A DNA stretch of 64,000 bases from Sisyra terminalis (Eukaryota; Arthropoda; Insecta; Neuroptera; Sisyridae), in contig OY292277.1 in assembly GCA_958496175.1 (NCBI GenBank), positions 26,455,282 to 26,519,281 of the forward strand, read 5' to 3'. Position numbers and translations under genes: made by a program. Within the stretch, counting starts at the first letter, position 1; each line of letters starts with the position of its first letter. Below, piece by piece: positions 51,401 to 62,613 of this stretch. The notes under the pieces were generated by a model. That model was not told the origin of the DNA. It made no database searches and was given only the letters and a program-made list of their open reading frames with translations.

Positions 51401-51568
51401 ATAGAGGTTAAAGGAAAATGGAAATTATAATTTCTGATAATAATTCAAAGAGTCATGAAAATAAAGTTTTTTTTAAATTTGATTACTGAAAAAAACTTAC
51501 GGAACTATTTCTTCAGCCACATCTCTGCTGAAAAAGCTTGATAATTTTTCCAAAGCAAATTTTTCCAT
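45470..51568 (-). CDS. TRIP4: Activating signal cointegrator 1 (TRIP4/ASC-1)
   Basis: Seven exons: 51501-51568, 48815-49503, 48492-48759, 47350-48000, 47151-47287, 45607-45804 and 45470-45549, all GT-AG and in frame, encoding 696 residues. Exon 3 carries the family's C2HC5 zinc finger (about residues 253-294, with CGC, CTSCGW, CFFCGALVC). Exons 4-7 carry the C-terminal ASCH domain, opening with GVTIPQPWASLIMTGIKK at about residue 541. In other animals TRIP4 is a transcription coactivator and part of the ASC-1 complex (with ASCC1-3) that splits collided ribosomes. It is longer than the human protein (581 residues), mainly from a Lys/Gln-rich stretch in exon 2 that includes eight consecutive Gln, and a charged linker in exon 4. 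The 1997-bp first intron holds a candidate solo LTR, and the 1346-bp intron at 45805-47150 holds a hAT-like element. The TGA stop overlaps an AATAAA, and a second AATAAA lies at 45367-45372. Confidence 0.93.
45842..46062. mobile_element. hAT-like MITE in a TRIP4 intron
   Basis: Left end CAGTATTTCCCCAACTAAGA followed by GTCGCGACCCACCAATGGGT. The right end, inverted, is CAGTGGTCCCTAAAATTGAC. CAGTG-TCCC termini are common in hAT elements. The flanking 8-mers (ATTTAGAA and ATTATTAG) match poorly, so the insertion is old or the boundary is slightly off. Confidence 0.55.
46063..47150. other. Rest of a TRIP4 intron
   Basis: Intronic sequence downstream of the hAT-like insert (in plus coordinates). 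Nothing else recognised. Confidence 0.5.
49587..50065. mobile_element. Possible solo LTR in TRIP4 intron 1
   Basis: A block starting TGTAACACGACTTAAC and ending near GACACA contains a TATA-like CGGTATATAAGGAGG about two thirds of the way in and less AT-rich sequence (GTGTGTGCGTGTGCCCTGGT) unlike the rest of the intron. The TG...CA ends and core promoter suggest an LTR. No matching target duplication was found, so the boundaries are tentative. Confidence 0.35.
50066..51500. other. Remainder of TRIP4 intron 1
   Basis: AT-rich intronic sequence. No exon or repeat recognised. Confidence 0.5.
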
Positions 51569-51917
51569 GCTGTCTTTCAAATATTTCGCTTTTTAATTTG
51601 ACTATAGGAACTCACTTAGTTTAATCTAAAAATGAATTTAGGTAATTGGTTATTATTACTTTAAAATTCAATTAATTATACGAAATTAAAGGTAAAATAA
51701 ATAAAAATATTTACTTATCAAAACCACTTTACGTATTCAGAGGAATTCAAATCTAAAATTTGGCACTTCTACGCAAGGTCCATCTATCGATAAATAAGTG
51801 AAATTTTTAGACAATCAGCTGTTTATGCGAACGTTGTAAATGGAAGAATTTTATTAATTTTAAATAATTTTAACTAAAAATAATCGCAAAAAGTTATCTG
51901 AATCTCTCTCTAATAAA
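51569..51917. promoter_or_regulatory. Divergent promoter region of TRIP4 and DDA1
   Basis: A 349-bp spacer between the two start codons, on opposite strands, so it must hold both promoters and 5'UTRs. No TATA box is in an obvious position. I can name no specific factor site. Confidence 0.6.
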
Positions 51918-52769
51918 ATGGTAAGTACTTTTATTTATCTTAATCCCACTTAGATTGTTTAAAATTGAAAAAATTTGGTTGGGTTTAAACGTCAGTATGA
52001 ACGCATAAAGAACAACATGGAACTCACATTTCTTTGTCATAAAAATATAATTTTTAATTTTCTTCATTTCTTCTCTTATTTTCCAGTCAATCTCCGAATT
52101 CATAAATGGACTACCGTCCTTTGATGAAAATAATTTTTCAAGGTTTCATACAGATAACAATAGTCGATCGGGAATGAAAAGACCTTCCGTATACCTTCCA
52201 ACAAAAGATTATCCCTCGGAACAAAGTAAGTACAAATTAAGGAGTAAAACTGAAATGTTTTTATATAAACTTATTATTAGTGAAAAGAATTATTTAAGAA
52301 ATTTGAACAGTTTAGTGCTTTTTACCGAATAATTTACAAAGTAGCAACTTTTCGCCATTTAACTACTAATTTCATCTAGACAAACTTAATATCATACACA
52401 AAAGAAGTGAAACTTTCAAATTTCGCCTAATTTCTGGCAAAACATTATAAATTGCTTCATTGAACAGCTAAACTCCCAATTTAAGCGATGACTTCTTTCA
52501 TTCTGATGCATTGAGTACTATTTATTTTTTACTTATCTATTTCCAGTTATTGTCACAGAAAAAACCAGTATACTACTTAGATACCTAAACCAATTATGGG
52601 ACAAAAAAGTAAGAGATTTATTAGAAACGTAATACAGTTGCTTATTAAATTATTTATGTTTTAGCAAATTCCACCAAAAAAACGTGACCATAACTCAGCT
52701 GAAGGCACAAATGAAGTTGATGGAAACTCGTCTAGAAAACGGCCACGAGTTGATGACCAACATGTATAA
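51918..52769 (+). CDS. DDA1: DET1- and DDB1-associated protein 1 (DDA1)
   Basis: Four exons: 51918-51920 (only the ATG), 52087-52225, 52547-52608 and 52665-52769, encoding 102 residues, the same length as the human protein. The conserved core is obvious: GLPSFDENNFSRFH, KRPSVYLPTKDYPSEQIIVT and ILLRYLNQLWDKK, followed by a basic, polar tail (SRKRPRVDDQHV). DDA1 is a small accessory subunit that binds DDB1 in CRL4 ubiquitin ligases, including the DET1-COP1 complex, and works in the nucleus on substrate turnover. The start is fixed by the donor GTAAGT right after the ATG and by the frame of exon 2. It diverges from TRIP4 across a 349-bp spacer and converges on DMAP1, whose stop is 413 bp away. 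Confidence 0.95.
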
Positions 52770-53182
52770 ATTTTTCACAAGTTTCCATTATCAAGTTTCA
52801 AAAATTCATTTAGTTGTAACAAAAGAGCGATTTCTTTTTTCGTAATTTGGTCTCATTAAAATATTTAATGTGAAGTAATTGAATTTGTCTTTTTTCAAAA
52901 CATCACATCATATCTTCTAGTGATGTCAAAAATCAAGCCTCAATTCGCTTTTTAATAAGTTTTTTTTCTGTTACACAACGTCATAATTACAGTGCCAGAA
53001 AAATTTTTGAGTCACCTTCAAATATAATTTAAAAAAGGGAATGACACTACTTAAAATCAATTTTTTTAATAAATGCATTTATTTCTAAATATTTTTTGTT
53101 TTGTAACGTTTTCTTTATTCGATTTAATGTTTAATGTAAAGTATAATAAATTTATATAATTAAGAATAAAATTGTTGTTAAT
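52770..53182. terminator. Convergent 3' region of DDA1 and DMAP1
   Basis: A 413-bp AT-rich spacer between two convergent stop codons. It includes an AATAAA-type signal on the minus strand near 53108. No other feature is seen. Confidence 0.5.
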
Positions 53183-55754
53183 TTAAGTAGTAAGAGCAGG
53201 AGTTCCTGGTGATCCGACAACGTCGATAATTTCTTGCTTTATTCCATCAGCTTCTGTCGTAGTTGATGTTGTTATTCCGGGTGGTATTGACAGAGTCTAC
53301 AAAAAAGTAAATCAAAAAATGTAAGAAACTAAACAATTAAATCGCAAATTAAAACCTTTCCAGGATTCAAAGCTTCATACTGATGCCTTAGTGACTGAAG
53401 TTCAAATTCGCAGGTTGTTAACGCGCTTTTGAGCTCGTAATTTAGAACTATGTCACTTCGAAGTTCATTGAAATGCATACAAATATCTTCGGTCGGAATC
53501 GGATTGGGATCTAAGAAATAAAAGTGTCAGTAAACATCAAAATTTACAATAACGATAGTTAAACCTATATGTAATTCTTGTAGCATTTGTTCAATAGCTT
53601 TCGATTTCTTCTGTCCGATATTTGCCGGTAGCTTTATCCTTTGAGAACGTAATGAAACACCACTGTTTTTAAAATCAGGAAATTTAATTCCCGTAATCTC
53701 AATTGCCTGGAAAATATTAAGTAATCAATTAAAATGTAAAGAAAAAACAAGGTTTAGCTGAGTAATAATAAATAAACTATTGCTACCAACAAGTTATCAG
53801 ATATAAAAAATATAGTAATAATCAGAGTATTAAGAATCAAAAGAAATATATTAGAAAATTTTGAAAATAAGTGCTTAATTTTTAGAGATACAAGAACATT
53901 TTGTCTGTGTGAAAACAATGTTTCCGTGAACTAATTTTGATATTTTTTAGTTATTTATTTTATTAGGGTACCAAAACAAAATTCTCATGACAATTTGTTT
54001 TAAAAGGCTCTACTTTTACTTCCTTAGTTGCGTTGTTAAATCATTAGATAATATTTGAAAGTATGTAAGAAGCGATAATAAGTTTTTAATCAAAGATTTC
54101 GGCAGTCAATTGGGATTTCGATATTCGGGATTTCAGACAAATCTGCCCAAATTCCATTCGTAAGCTTTTTGACTACTTAACACTAGAATCCAAAACATTT
54201 AACTTCTAAAATATTATCTACTGATTGCATAGAATAAATCAAAAATAGTTACATTTTATTTTGATATGTTCAGAAATTCAGTGCTGAAAAGTAAGAAAAC
54301 TTTGTGACTGATGAAGAATTATAGCGTGTCTCATGATCTATTAAAATGCAATTTTAATCTCTAAAGATAAAACTGTATATTACTTGTGCTGCATCCTCAC
54401 TGATTTTAATCAACATAGTGTTGCTATTTTGAACAAAATTATATATTTTTAATCGAATACGAAGAAAACTGAACAAACATTCATTAAGTGCTCAATTAAT
54501 CATTTTATCATTCTCTTAAACATTATTTGCATTTGTAGAGATTATTAACTACTTGAAGTAATTATTCGAATCATGAAATAATAACTCAAAAAATTATTTC
54601 CCAATATAAAATTTTAGTTTTTAAATTATTTAGTCTTACACTTGGATCGATTCGAGACGGTCTAGTTGGATTATTAAGCTTCTTTTTCGGAATTTTTTTA
54701 TCTGTTTTTCTTGGAGTTTCTCCTTGACTATCAGCTTGGCTAATTAATTTTTGCAAATCTTGAGTTTTTCGTTCTCGATCTCGCTTTCGAGCCTCTATTT
54801 TCTTATATTCATTCAACAAAGACTGCTCCTCTTCAATCTGTAGATAAATTACAAATTAAATCTATTTTCATGCAATTTTCGTGAAAATTACTTGTTCGTT
54901 GGTCCGTTTGAACTGTTTATCAAGTTGTTCTTTCCGCCGTCTTTCATGATCAGCATCGAAAACGTACACACGTTTATCCGACCCATTTCTTAACTAAAAT
55001 AAAAATAGAACCGTGAATACTGTTCAAGCGAATGTTTTTTTAAATAAAATACTTTGTCTATGATACCAATGACTTCATAATATCGTTCTTTCAAATCTTC
55101 TACAGAGCGTTGTTTAAATTTATCTTTGTCCCAACGATCTGCCATTATAATAAATCGCAGATCAAATCTTTTAGCTAAATCAAATAATAAGTCAGTTTCT
55201 TCTTTTGTCCAATTATCATTCGTTAAGTGACTATGGTATTCAGTATCCGTGTAGGTCGGTATTGTTAATTGCTAAAATAAATCAGAAAAATGATCAAAAC
55301 ATAAAGCTACCTTGTATTTTTAACATACTCTGTTGAATCGAGCAAAAGGGTATTCTTTCGGTTCGTCCGAAATTCGACGCCAATGTGAAAATGTAGCATT
55401 GTCTGTCCTTGCTGGATTCGTGAAAGGGGTCCATGCCCAAGATCTAACTTTACGCATACCTAGTTTGGCTTTCACTTGCTTATATCCATTACCTAAAAGT
55501 TAGGGAATGTTAATTTATAATTGGAAAAATAGTATTTTTTATATACCAGTGTCAGTAGACAAGAGAGGTGGGGCATCATTTTTGTCATTGTAGAGTAAAG
55601 CAAACACTTCGCGGTGCATTCCTTCGGGACGTTTGGCTATTTTTCCGGGTCCGACTTGCCGCTTCTTCTGCTTGTCGGCACCCATGAGTAATTCCTTCGT
55701 AATTTCAGGTGTTTGAGCTCGTTCCAGCTCTAGAATATCTCTTACGTCTGCCAT
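53183..55754 (-). CDS. DMAP1: DNA methyltransferase 1-associated protein 1 (DMAP1)
   Basis: Eight exons: 55547-55754, 55329-55492, 55053-55271, 54892-54993, 54640-54837, 53565-53706, 53356-53510 and 53183-53296, giving 433 residues (human 467). Family landmarks in order: N-terminal MADVRDILEL; GYKQVKAKLG and PFTNPARTDN; then the SANT/Myb-like domain at about residues 125-200 (WTKEETDLLFDLAKRFDLRF, followed by the RSVEDLKERYY helix); a basic coiled-coil segment (EARKRDRERKTQDLQKLI); and the C-terminal DMAP1 domain (GIKFPDF, SLRSQRIKLP, QKKSKAIEQML). DMAP1 is a stable subunit of the NuA4/TIP60 acetyltransferase and SRCAP/SWR1 chromatin remodellers. Six of the seven introns are 54-59 bp; the intron at 53707-54639 is 933 bp. 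Divergent from the GT92-type gene. Confidence 0.95.
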
Positions 55755-56417
55755 TTTTACTTATTTTATTTAAACTATTGATAAAGTTAAATTTTTAAAT
55801 TAGAAATACATTGACGTATTTTAGGTTAAGCTTCCTTGTTGTTTTTGTTTTTAACACGTCTAAGACTGTTTTAGTATCAAATTTATTGATTTTAATTAAA
55901 TAAGATAAATTTGACTTCAATTTAAACGAATAAGGATTACAATATTATAATACAGAAATATAACATCGGCTATTATAAAATTTATTTTTTCACTTTTTAC
56001 ACAAGTTTGTATTTAAATCAATTTTAAATACTATTCCGAGTCTGTGCCGAGCGTGCCGAGTCTAGACGAGCGCTGCCGAGTACATAACTACTTGGAGCTG
56101 TTGGGAACGATTCGCTTTATTATTGGTTGTTTATCTCTGTTAGCCGTTTATACATTTTTACTGACTAGACAAGAAAACTAAAATTCTTCCAAGCTGTTCC
56201 GAACTTTTCTTATAAATTTTTTGTTATGGTTATTATTATTATTATTACTGATTACTATTTAATACCAGCGACACGAGCAAAGAAACCACAGCGACCACAG
56301 GAACTTTAAAGGGATGGAAGGGTAGACAGGGTTTTATTTAGTTCTGTGAAGTTCTGTTTATAACATCAATATGATTTAAATAATTGTAACTTTATTTATT
56401 GTTTGTAATTATATAAG
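55755..56417. promoter_or_regulatory. Divergent promoter region of DMAP1 and the GT92 gene
   Basis: A 663-bp spacer between divergent start codons. At 56044-56080 it contains a less AT-rich block with three GCCGAG copies and one GACGAG within 37 bp, unlike the surrounding sequence. A short (TTA)n run is near 56230. Promoters of both genes must lie here. Confidence 0.55.
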
Positions 56418-57614
56418 ATGCGTAAATATCAACAACTGCTTTTATTAATTACATCAGTCGTTAGCGTTGTATTACTTTTGATTTATCGCCATGAATATTT
56501 ACGTTTACGTTATGTGTTAGAAGTGTTAAATTTTTTCGGGACACCGCCGAAAAAAGGTATAGTTCCAATTAGTCAAGTGCAATTATCGGGATGGATCCCG
56601 GAACCTAGTTGGCAACGAATTACTGACAATGTTTATGCGTATAGTGCATTTAAAAGCCACGAAAACGATGTAAAAGTGCTGGCTTTAGGAAAACCTCCGT
56701 TATCGTCAGTTTCGAAAATTAATTGTTATTTGTGGTATGAAGACCAATCCGAGCCAGTTCCCGGTGTATTTTCACATACTCCATTAATGGAAGGACAGCT
56801 TTATTCTAATTACATGTTCCTTTGCCGTTCAAAAAAAGCCGCTACTCATCATTCACCTTTCGCTGTTTCAATTGTAGATTCACCTCCAATTCATGTTGAA
56901 GACAACCAAAAGTGGCATAAAAAAATATCAGAATTAACCATTTGCGTCATGCCTTCAGCCGGGTTCAGCGACCAAAATTCACTAATTAATTTCGTAGCAT
57001 TTTACCAGTTTTTGGGCGTTGACGATTTTATATTTTACTCAAATATGATTCCGTCAAGAATTCAAAACTTTCTTCATCAAGCTGCAAACTTGTTGAACTT
57101 TGGATTTACAATCCTCCCATGGAACATTCCTTATTTAATTCCAGAAATCAATATGGAGGAAATCATCAAAGAAGACTGCTTAACTCGCACATTAACACGA
57201 AGCAAATTCGTTATAATATTAAATATAAACGACTTCTTAATCCCTAAGTATGTTAAATCACTGCTTTCAACAGAATTAATTGATATGGAAAATATGGAAG
57301 ACACCACACGTTTCATTGTTCCAGTTGTGAAATTTTGTGTCAACCCTATGCCTGTTAATAACATTTTACAAAATATAAGATATATTCCTGAATCAAAAAC
57401 AGATATCTTTAGTTTTTATAATAATTTTGCCATAAATAATGATAAACCAATTAAAACGCATTCGTTCAATCTAGAAACGATCGCTCTTCATAAATATATT
57501 AGTTGTAAGGGGCAAGAAATGCTCAGTGATAAGACAGCTTTAACATATGTTAACGATATTAACAATTCAGAGCTTAAGATGATGTACGAGAAGGGAGAAT
57601 TCAAAGCAAAATAA
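56418..57614 (+). CDS. GT92 (DUF23) family glycosyltransferase-like membrane protein, degenerate DxDE motif
   Basis: Single open exon, 398 residues. A short cytoplasmic N-terminus is followed by one hydrophobic segment (residues 7-23), as in type II Golgi enzymes. The body fits family GT92: the INCYLWYE region (about 101-108), LTICVMPSAGF and FVAFYQFLGVDDFIFYS (about 173-208), the proline-tryptophan strand ILPWNIP (232-238), Cys254, and the strand that normally carries the metal-binding motif. GT92 members usually have D-x-D-E there (LDVDEF-type); here it reads L-N-I-N-D-F (residues 268-273), so both key aspartates are asparagines. Family members transfer galactose onto N-glycan core fucose, but with this change catalysis is doubtful. 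It could be a non-catalytic paralogue or have a changed mechanism. No frameshift or stop breaks it. A poly(A) signal lies at 57700-57705. The upstream spacer is shared with DMAP1. Confidence 0.85.
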   Translation: MRKYQQLLLLITSVVSVVLLLIYRHEYLRLRYVLEVLNFFGTPPKKGIVPISQVQLSGWIPEPSWQRITDNVYAYSAFKSHENDVKVLALGKPPLSSVSKINCYLWYEDQSEPVPGVFSHTPLMEGQLYSNYMFLCRSKKAATHHSPFAVSIVDSPPIHVEDNQKWHKKISELTICVMPSAGFSDQNSLINFVAFYQFLGVDDFIFYSNMIPSRIQNFLHQAANLLNFGFTILPWNIPYLIPEINMEEIIKEDCLTRTLTRSKFVIILNINDFLIPKYVKSLLSTELIDMENMEDTTRFIVPVVKFCVNPMPVNNILQNIRYIPESKTDIFSFYNNFAINNDKPIKTHSFNLETIALHKYISCKGQEMLSDKTALTYVNDINNSELKMMYEKGEFKAK

Positions 57615-59504
57615 AGAAGCTTTGTTGCATTACAATTTTTATAAGCCTTATTATATAAATGCAATTATGACATTTTTGAATTATATTCATGTTTCGATAA
57701 ATAAAATTATACACAATTAAATAAGAATGTTTTCTTTTTTCGTTAAATAATTTTAATTAAATTAATTTAAAAGAAGATAAATTTCAAGTCAGTCTATAAT
57801 AGTGGCCTCTGAAATTAAGTATTGCTAAAAGTAAATACTTTACATTAATTTGGCAATATATCAAATCTGCAGTAATATTCAAACTATAGAACAAATTCAA
57901 CTATAGAATTAGTCCATCGAGTTCATTTCACATTAGTTTTTTTATATACAATGGAAAAAGTATTGTGGCAATCGAAATTTTAAACTTTTTTCGATTTAAA
58001 CTATACAGAAATAATTAAGATTATTTCATTAAATAACTTTAAGTTAAACAATTTAAAAAAGGATAAATTTCAAGATAATCTATAAAAGTGGACTTTGAAA
58101 TTAAGAAATTCTAATTAATTTGGCAGTATATTTTTCAAATCTATAGTAATATGTAGTTGAATTTTGATTCAATTTTCCGATAAATATTCTTTTTAAGACT
58201 TCATTCTTCCAAATTTATTAGTTTTATAATATATTATAAATTAAACTATACCATTAGTTGCCATTAGTTCTCCCATATTGTTTTTTATATACAATGAAAA
58301 AAGGATCGTGTCGATCGAAATCTTACACTTTTTTAAGTCTAGGTCCTATTAGCTAAATGTTTGAAGTATATCGGGCGATAATAATTGTTTTAAAAAAGAT
58401 ATAAGGTGGTATAAGTCCTTTGTTAATAAGTGATCATCTGATGTTTCATTCTCCTTATTGTTGCCAAATCAATACGCAAATATTTCGAGATTATCAGGTT
58501 GACCAGACGTTGGCAGTTTCATTTCGCAAATAAATCGGGCCATAATGAAAATTTAGTAACAATAAAAGAGAAAATCATAAGATATTAGAATTGAATATAC
58601 AAAATAGAAAATAAGACACTGCCTAATTTTGAAGCTTCTAAAAGCTATCTGTACCGAATCTGATAGATAACATTTTTTTTAAATTAACTTGAGTTTGAAT
58701 TAGACTTTGATGTTTTGGTCTATTTAATCTATTACCTTGTCATTTCATAAATACCTATAGTTTTCCCAACTATGAACCCTCAATACACATTCCTTCAAAT
58801 CTTTGTCAATGTGTCTAATATTCTTTACCAGAAAATTGACACCCTTCATTAGTTTTTTAAATTTAAATAACTGACCTAATGAGCGTAAGTTAATTGATAA
58901 ATAAATACACATATATAAACTGAAAACATAATAAATTCATTTTTACATGCTTTTTTAAATTTGACGAATTATGGTTTTTGAAGAAGTATTCTTGTAAAAT
59001 TTTGCTTATTATTATAGAAAGTAAATTCCAAACGTTTCGTTTAAATGCAACATGCACTACATGCTATTATTTATCCTTCTTAGAACCTCTAAAAATTGAA
59101 GAAATATAAATTTTGTAATAAATAATAAAGTTTTGTTTAAGTGCTCAATTATTATAATATTTATTAAGTGTTTCAGGTATACAAATATAAATAACAAACA
59201 TTTGGGAGTTTCCACCCTCCAATAATCGCCTAGGTGTTAAAATACCCCAAAATCATTGTGAAATGAAAAACGATAAAAAATGTGTCTTTTATTTTTTAAA
59301 TTCGAACAATTATTTTCGAAAATTCATTTCCAATTAGACCGTAATAAAATTATATTATGCTATTAAAATAGCACCTGAGTTATTCATCAATGCACATAAT
59401 TCGGAGATTGAGCAAATGTTACCGCCGGTAGCGATTTAAAGCTTTGCATTTTTTTTTAAGTGTGAATGTCATGCAGTTTTCAATAATTTTTACTAATAGT
59501 AATA
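57615..59504. other. Spacer between the GT92 gene and PAFAH, with a MITE-B remnant
   Basis: Apart from the GT92 poly(A) signal and the MITE-B fragment at 58501-58610, it contains two related blocks (about 57770-57990 and 58060-58330). They share TTTAAAA-GATAAATTTCAAG, CTATAA-AGTGG and TTTTTTATATACAATG-AAAA, an old local duplication of about 285 bp spacing. Confidence 0.5.
58501..58610 (+). repeat. MITE-B copy 3 (left half and interior)
   Basis: GACCAGACGTTGGCAGTTTC, then TTCGCAAATAAATCGGGCCA, TAATGAAAATTTA and ATATTAGAATTGAA-ATAC match the left arm and interior of the copy at 29986. The right arm is missing or eroded. Confidence 0.6.
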
Positions 59505-62406
59505 TCACTTTTTGATTAAATCACAGAGCTTTTCATAAACAGGCATGAATATTTTCGTGTATCCCGTATTTGTTAAATGTAAATAATCGTGAAGCAAATA
59601 GTGGGAAATTGTTCCGTCAGTTTGAATTATGTTCTTGTCGATTTCAATTAAGTGCACATTGCAGTATTCGTCTTTTACATTATCGGAATCGAAATGTTTT
59701 AGCAGCAATTTATTAACAGTTGCGTTACGATCTCGGAGGATATTTGAATGTTGACCTCGCGGCAAAAGTGTCTGTAAAAAACAATAAATAAAAATGTTGT
59801 CCACGATAAAATTTATATCAACTAACCGGTAGTATAATGTGGCAGTCGGCACCTAATTTTTCACGAATTGTCTTGACACATTCAACTATACCCTCGAAGA
59901 CTTGATCGGGCGTACAATTATTTATGTTGTTAGTTCCAACAAATAAAACGACTGCTTTTATTTTGCAATTGAAATCAAGTTCGCCATTTTTCATTCGCCA
60001 TAAGACATGTTCGACTCGATTGCCACCAATTCCGAAATTTAAACAATGCAATGAACTGAGCTTTTGCTTCCATAAATCAGAAAAAACTAGCTGTTGGATG
60101 ATAGAATCACCAATGAAGACGACTTCTGGTTCACTTTGGGAAGCGTGGTACACGTAGTCGTTATGCTAAAAATAGTTTTAAAATATTAAGTATAGCAATA
60201 CAAATACAATAGAAATAAATAACTAATGTCGGAATTTTGTAGCTTTTATAATTAAGAAAAATGAGCTTTATATTTAAGTGCAACAAGCACATACAAAAAT
60301 TATAACAATTTAAGTATGAAATCGGCAGCCATCGAGATATTAAAAATTATTAATTTGAGATTGTTTTGCTTTTTCAAAATTTTATGAATAAATTTCTCAA
60401 TAATTACATTTTTGTACATCCCTGTACAACGAAAATTTCATAGGATTATTTAGATATCTAAATGTTACAATCGATTTTCTCCGATCGCAAAATGGGATTT
60501 AGAGCTTCATAAATAAGTTTTAGAACTATAAAATATAATTATAATTGCAAACTGTCCTAAAAAGTATTGTGTCCTATATGTACAGCAAAATGGTGGCTTT
60601 GCTATGCAAGAAGAAATATTTGCATACTTTCTCATAATTTTAATATTCTCTAGTTACAGAATCAATATTTTATGGGTGTGTCGGAAACTTATTATTTTCT
60701 GAGACAAAAGCTAACGGCAAAAGAAAATCAAATATAGTATACGAATAAACCTTAAGAATTTACCTAAGAAATATTCACAGTCAACATTGACAAAAATTAA
60801 ATAAAATCGAAATGACAGTTGCAACAAATGACAACAATCAGTTGATCAAAATTAGTTTCTGTCTCTACTGACATACATCCATTTGCCTATTATTATATTA
60901 ATTGATTTTTTTTGCTGACTTTGAACAGTCTACAATGTATACTGTACCATATTAGACCAAATACAACACAACACAGAAACTTTATAAAAAATATTGTTAC
61001 AAAAAGAAAAATCATTCATTTTTCACAAAAAAAAAAAAAACTAATTAAGCCATATTAGCATTGATGTATTTACTTAGATTCCGATTATTATGTGAATCAT
61101 TTTCTAAACGGGAAGACTGATTTAGGCAAAAAATATCATGTGAGAAATGTATTGGTATAAGTAGTTTTTATACAAGTCATCCTCTAAGAACATCCTATTT
61201 TCTATTTTGTTTTTGACTCAATTTTGTTGTAAATTCAATTCTGTCAACGTCTAATTTTCATTTTCATCAATTTCATTATCATTGATTTATTCGCAAAATG
61301 AATATAAAACAAAGTAAAGAATACAACATGCCAAGAAGTGATTTGTATAAAAACCAAATGTACCAAAATTTAACGCAATTTAATATGTCAATGATAAATT
61401 AAAAACATATTTAGTACTAATATTAAAAAAATATTTTTGATTTAGTGTCTTCTAAGTTTTACGATTGCCCAGCAATCATCATCAATAGTCATAAAGCTGC
61501 ATACTTGCTGACTCAACACTGTTTGATGACCACTGATGAAAATTCCTTGATTATTTCTAACTCGCAATTTAAATATGAATGTTGGATACCAAAAATTTTA
61601 AGGTCAATTTTCAAGTTTATAATAACCACTTTTGGGTAAAACATACTACGTTAAATTAATACTGCAATATATTTTATGATAGTGAAAATAATGCGACTGA
61701 AAATCAATGAAATGTAGATTTTATATTAGTCTTGCGATTTTTCGCCATACGTTGTCATTAGACATCTATTCTGAAATACTAGATATCTATTCTAAAGGAT
61801 TAAATACATACAATATATTTGTATATTTAACTTACCATGCTAATAAATCGTTTATCTGGTAATCCATCATCAGCTGGAACTAAAACAAATATATTAACGG
61901 TCTATATAAATAAAAATTAAAATAATTAAATAAACGATTCATAAATTTTCTTTTAAATCAATTTTGATTTTGCTTTGTAACCACTTAGAGTTTAGGGTTT
62001 CCAATTGATTTAATTATAGTAATTTTTTAAGTGAATTACACTATTTAAGGTACAATAACTAAAAGCATTATACATGAAATAATTAAGTCTGAATAGTAAA
62101 TTCGATGGTCCGTATAAATATGATGTGTAAGAAATGCCTACAAATATTAGACATATATTTCATAATTGTTTAATTGTTATTAAAAATAATGATTTATAAG
62201 CACCACAATAAAAGAATGATGCAATAACCCAAAATTAAGTAATAATAATTTAACTAATTAAGTATAATGATAATTTACTTAAACTAATAGTTTTGTTTTG
62301 ATAAAAGCAATAAAAGATAACCTGTCTAAGAAAAAGTGAAAATACGTAAAACTAAATTTTTAGCCTACTTATTACCTGGAACTAAACAAGAATTTCCCTC
62401 AGACAT
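59505..62406 (-). CDS. Paf-AHalpha: Platelet-activating factor acetylhydrolase IB catalytic subunit (PAFAH1B2/3 type)
   Basis: Four exons: 62376-62406, 61836-61879, 59827-60165 and 59505-59771, encoding 226 residues (human PAFAH1B2 has 229). It is an SGNH-fold hydrolase: block I FIGDS with the nucleophile Ser46, block II FGIGGNRVEHVLWR, block III VGTNN, and block V with Asp200 and His203 in HDYLHLTNTGY. The triad is therefore intact. The family enzyme removes the sn-2 acetyl group of platelet-activating factor and, as a dimer, binds LIS1 (PAFAH1B1), linking it to dynein regulation. The start ATG at 62406 opens MSEGNSCLVP, similar to the usual N-terminus. As I recall, the Drosophila melanogaster orthologue has lost active-site residues; this copy has not. 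The gene symbol follows the Drosophila name. Exon 1 begins about 200 bp downstream of the 3' end of an unrelated terminal exon on the same strand. Confidence 0.92.
60166..61835. other. PAFAH intron 2
   Basis: AT-rich intronic sequence of 1670 bp. The frame at 61445-61639 is treated as chance. No repeat recognised. Confidence 0.5.
61880..62375. other. PAFAH intron 1
   Basis: AT-rich intronic sequence of 496 bp between the first two coding exons. Nothing recognised in it. Confidence 0.5.
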
Positions 62407-62613
62407 GGTGTTTGTACATAAATTACTTTAATTAATAATAATAATTTAAAAATTACAAACAAAAATAACTTTCAAATAATTTTTGACAACTAGTCTAATA
62501 AAAAATTAGGTTTGAATCTTCGATAAACTGCAAATTGAAAGCGCCGAAATATATCGAAAAGACTGATATACGCCAAAACATATTTACAGAATTACAACGT
62601 TTTGTATTTATAA

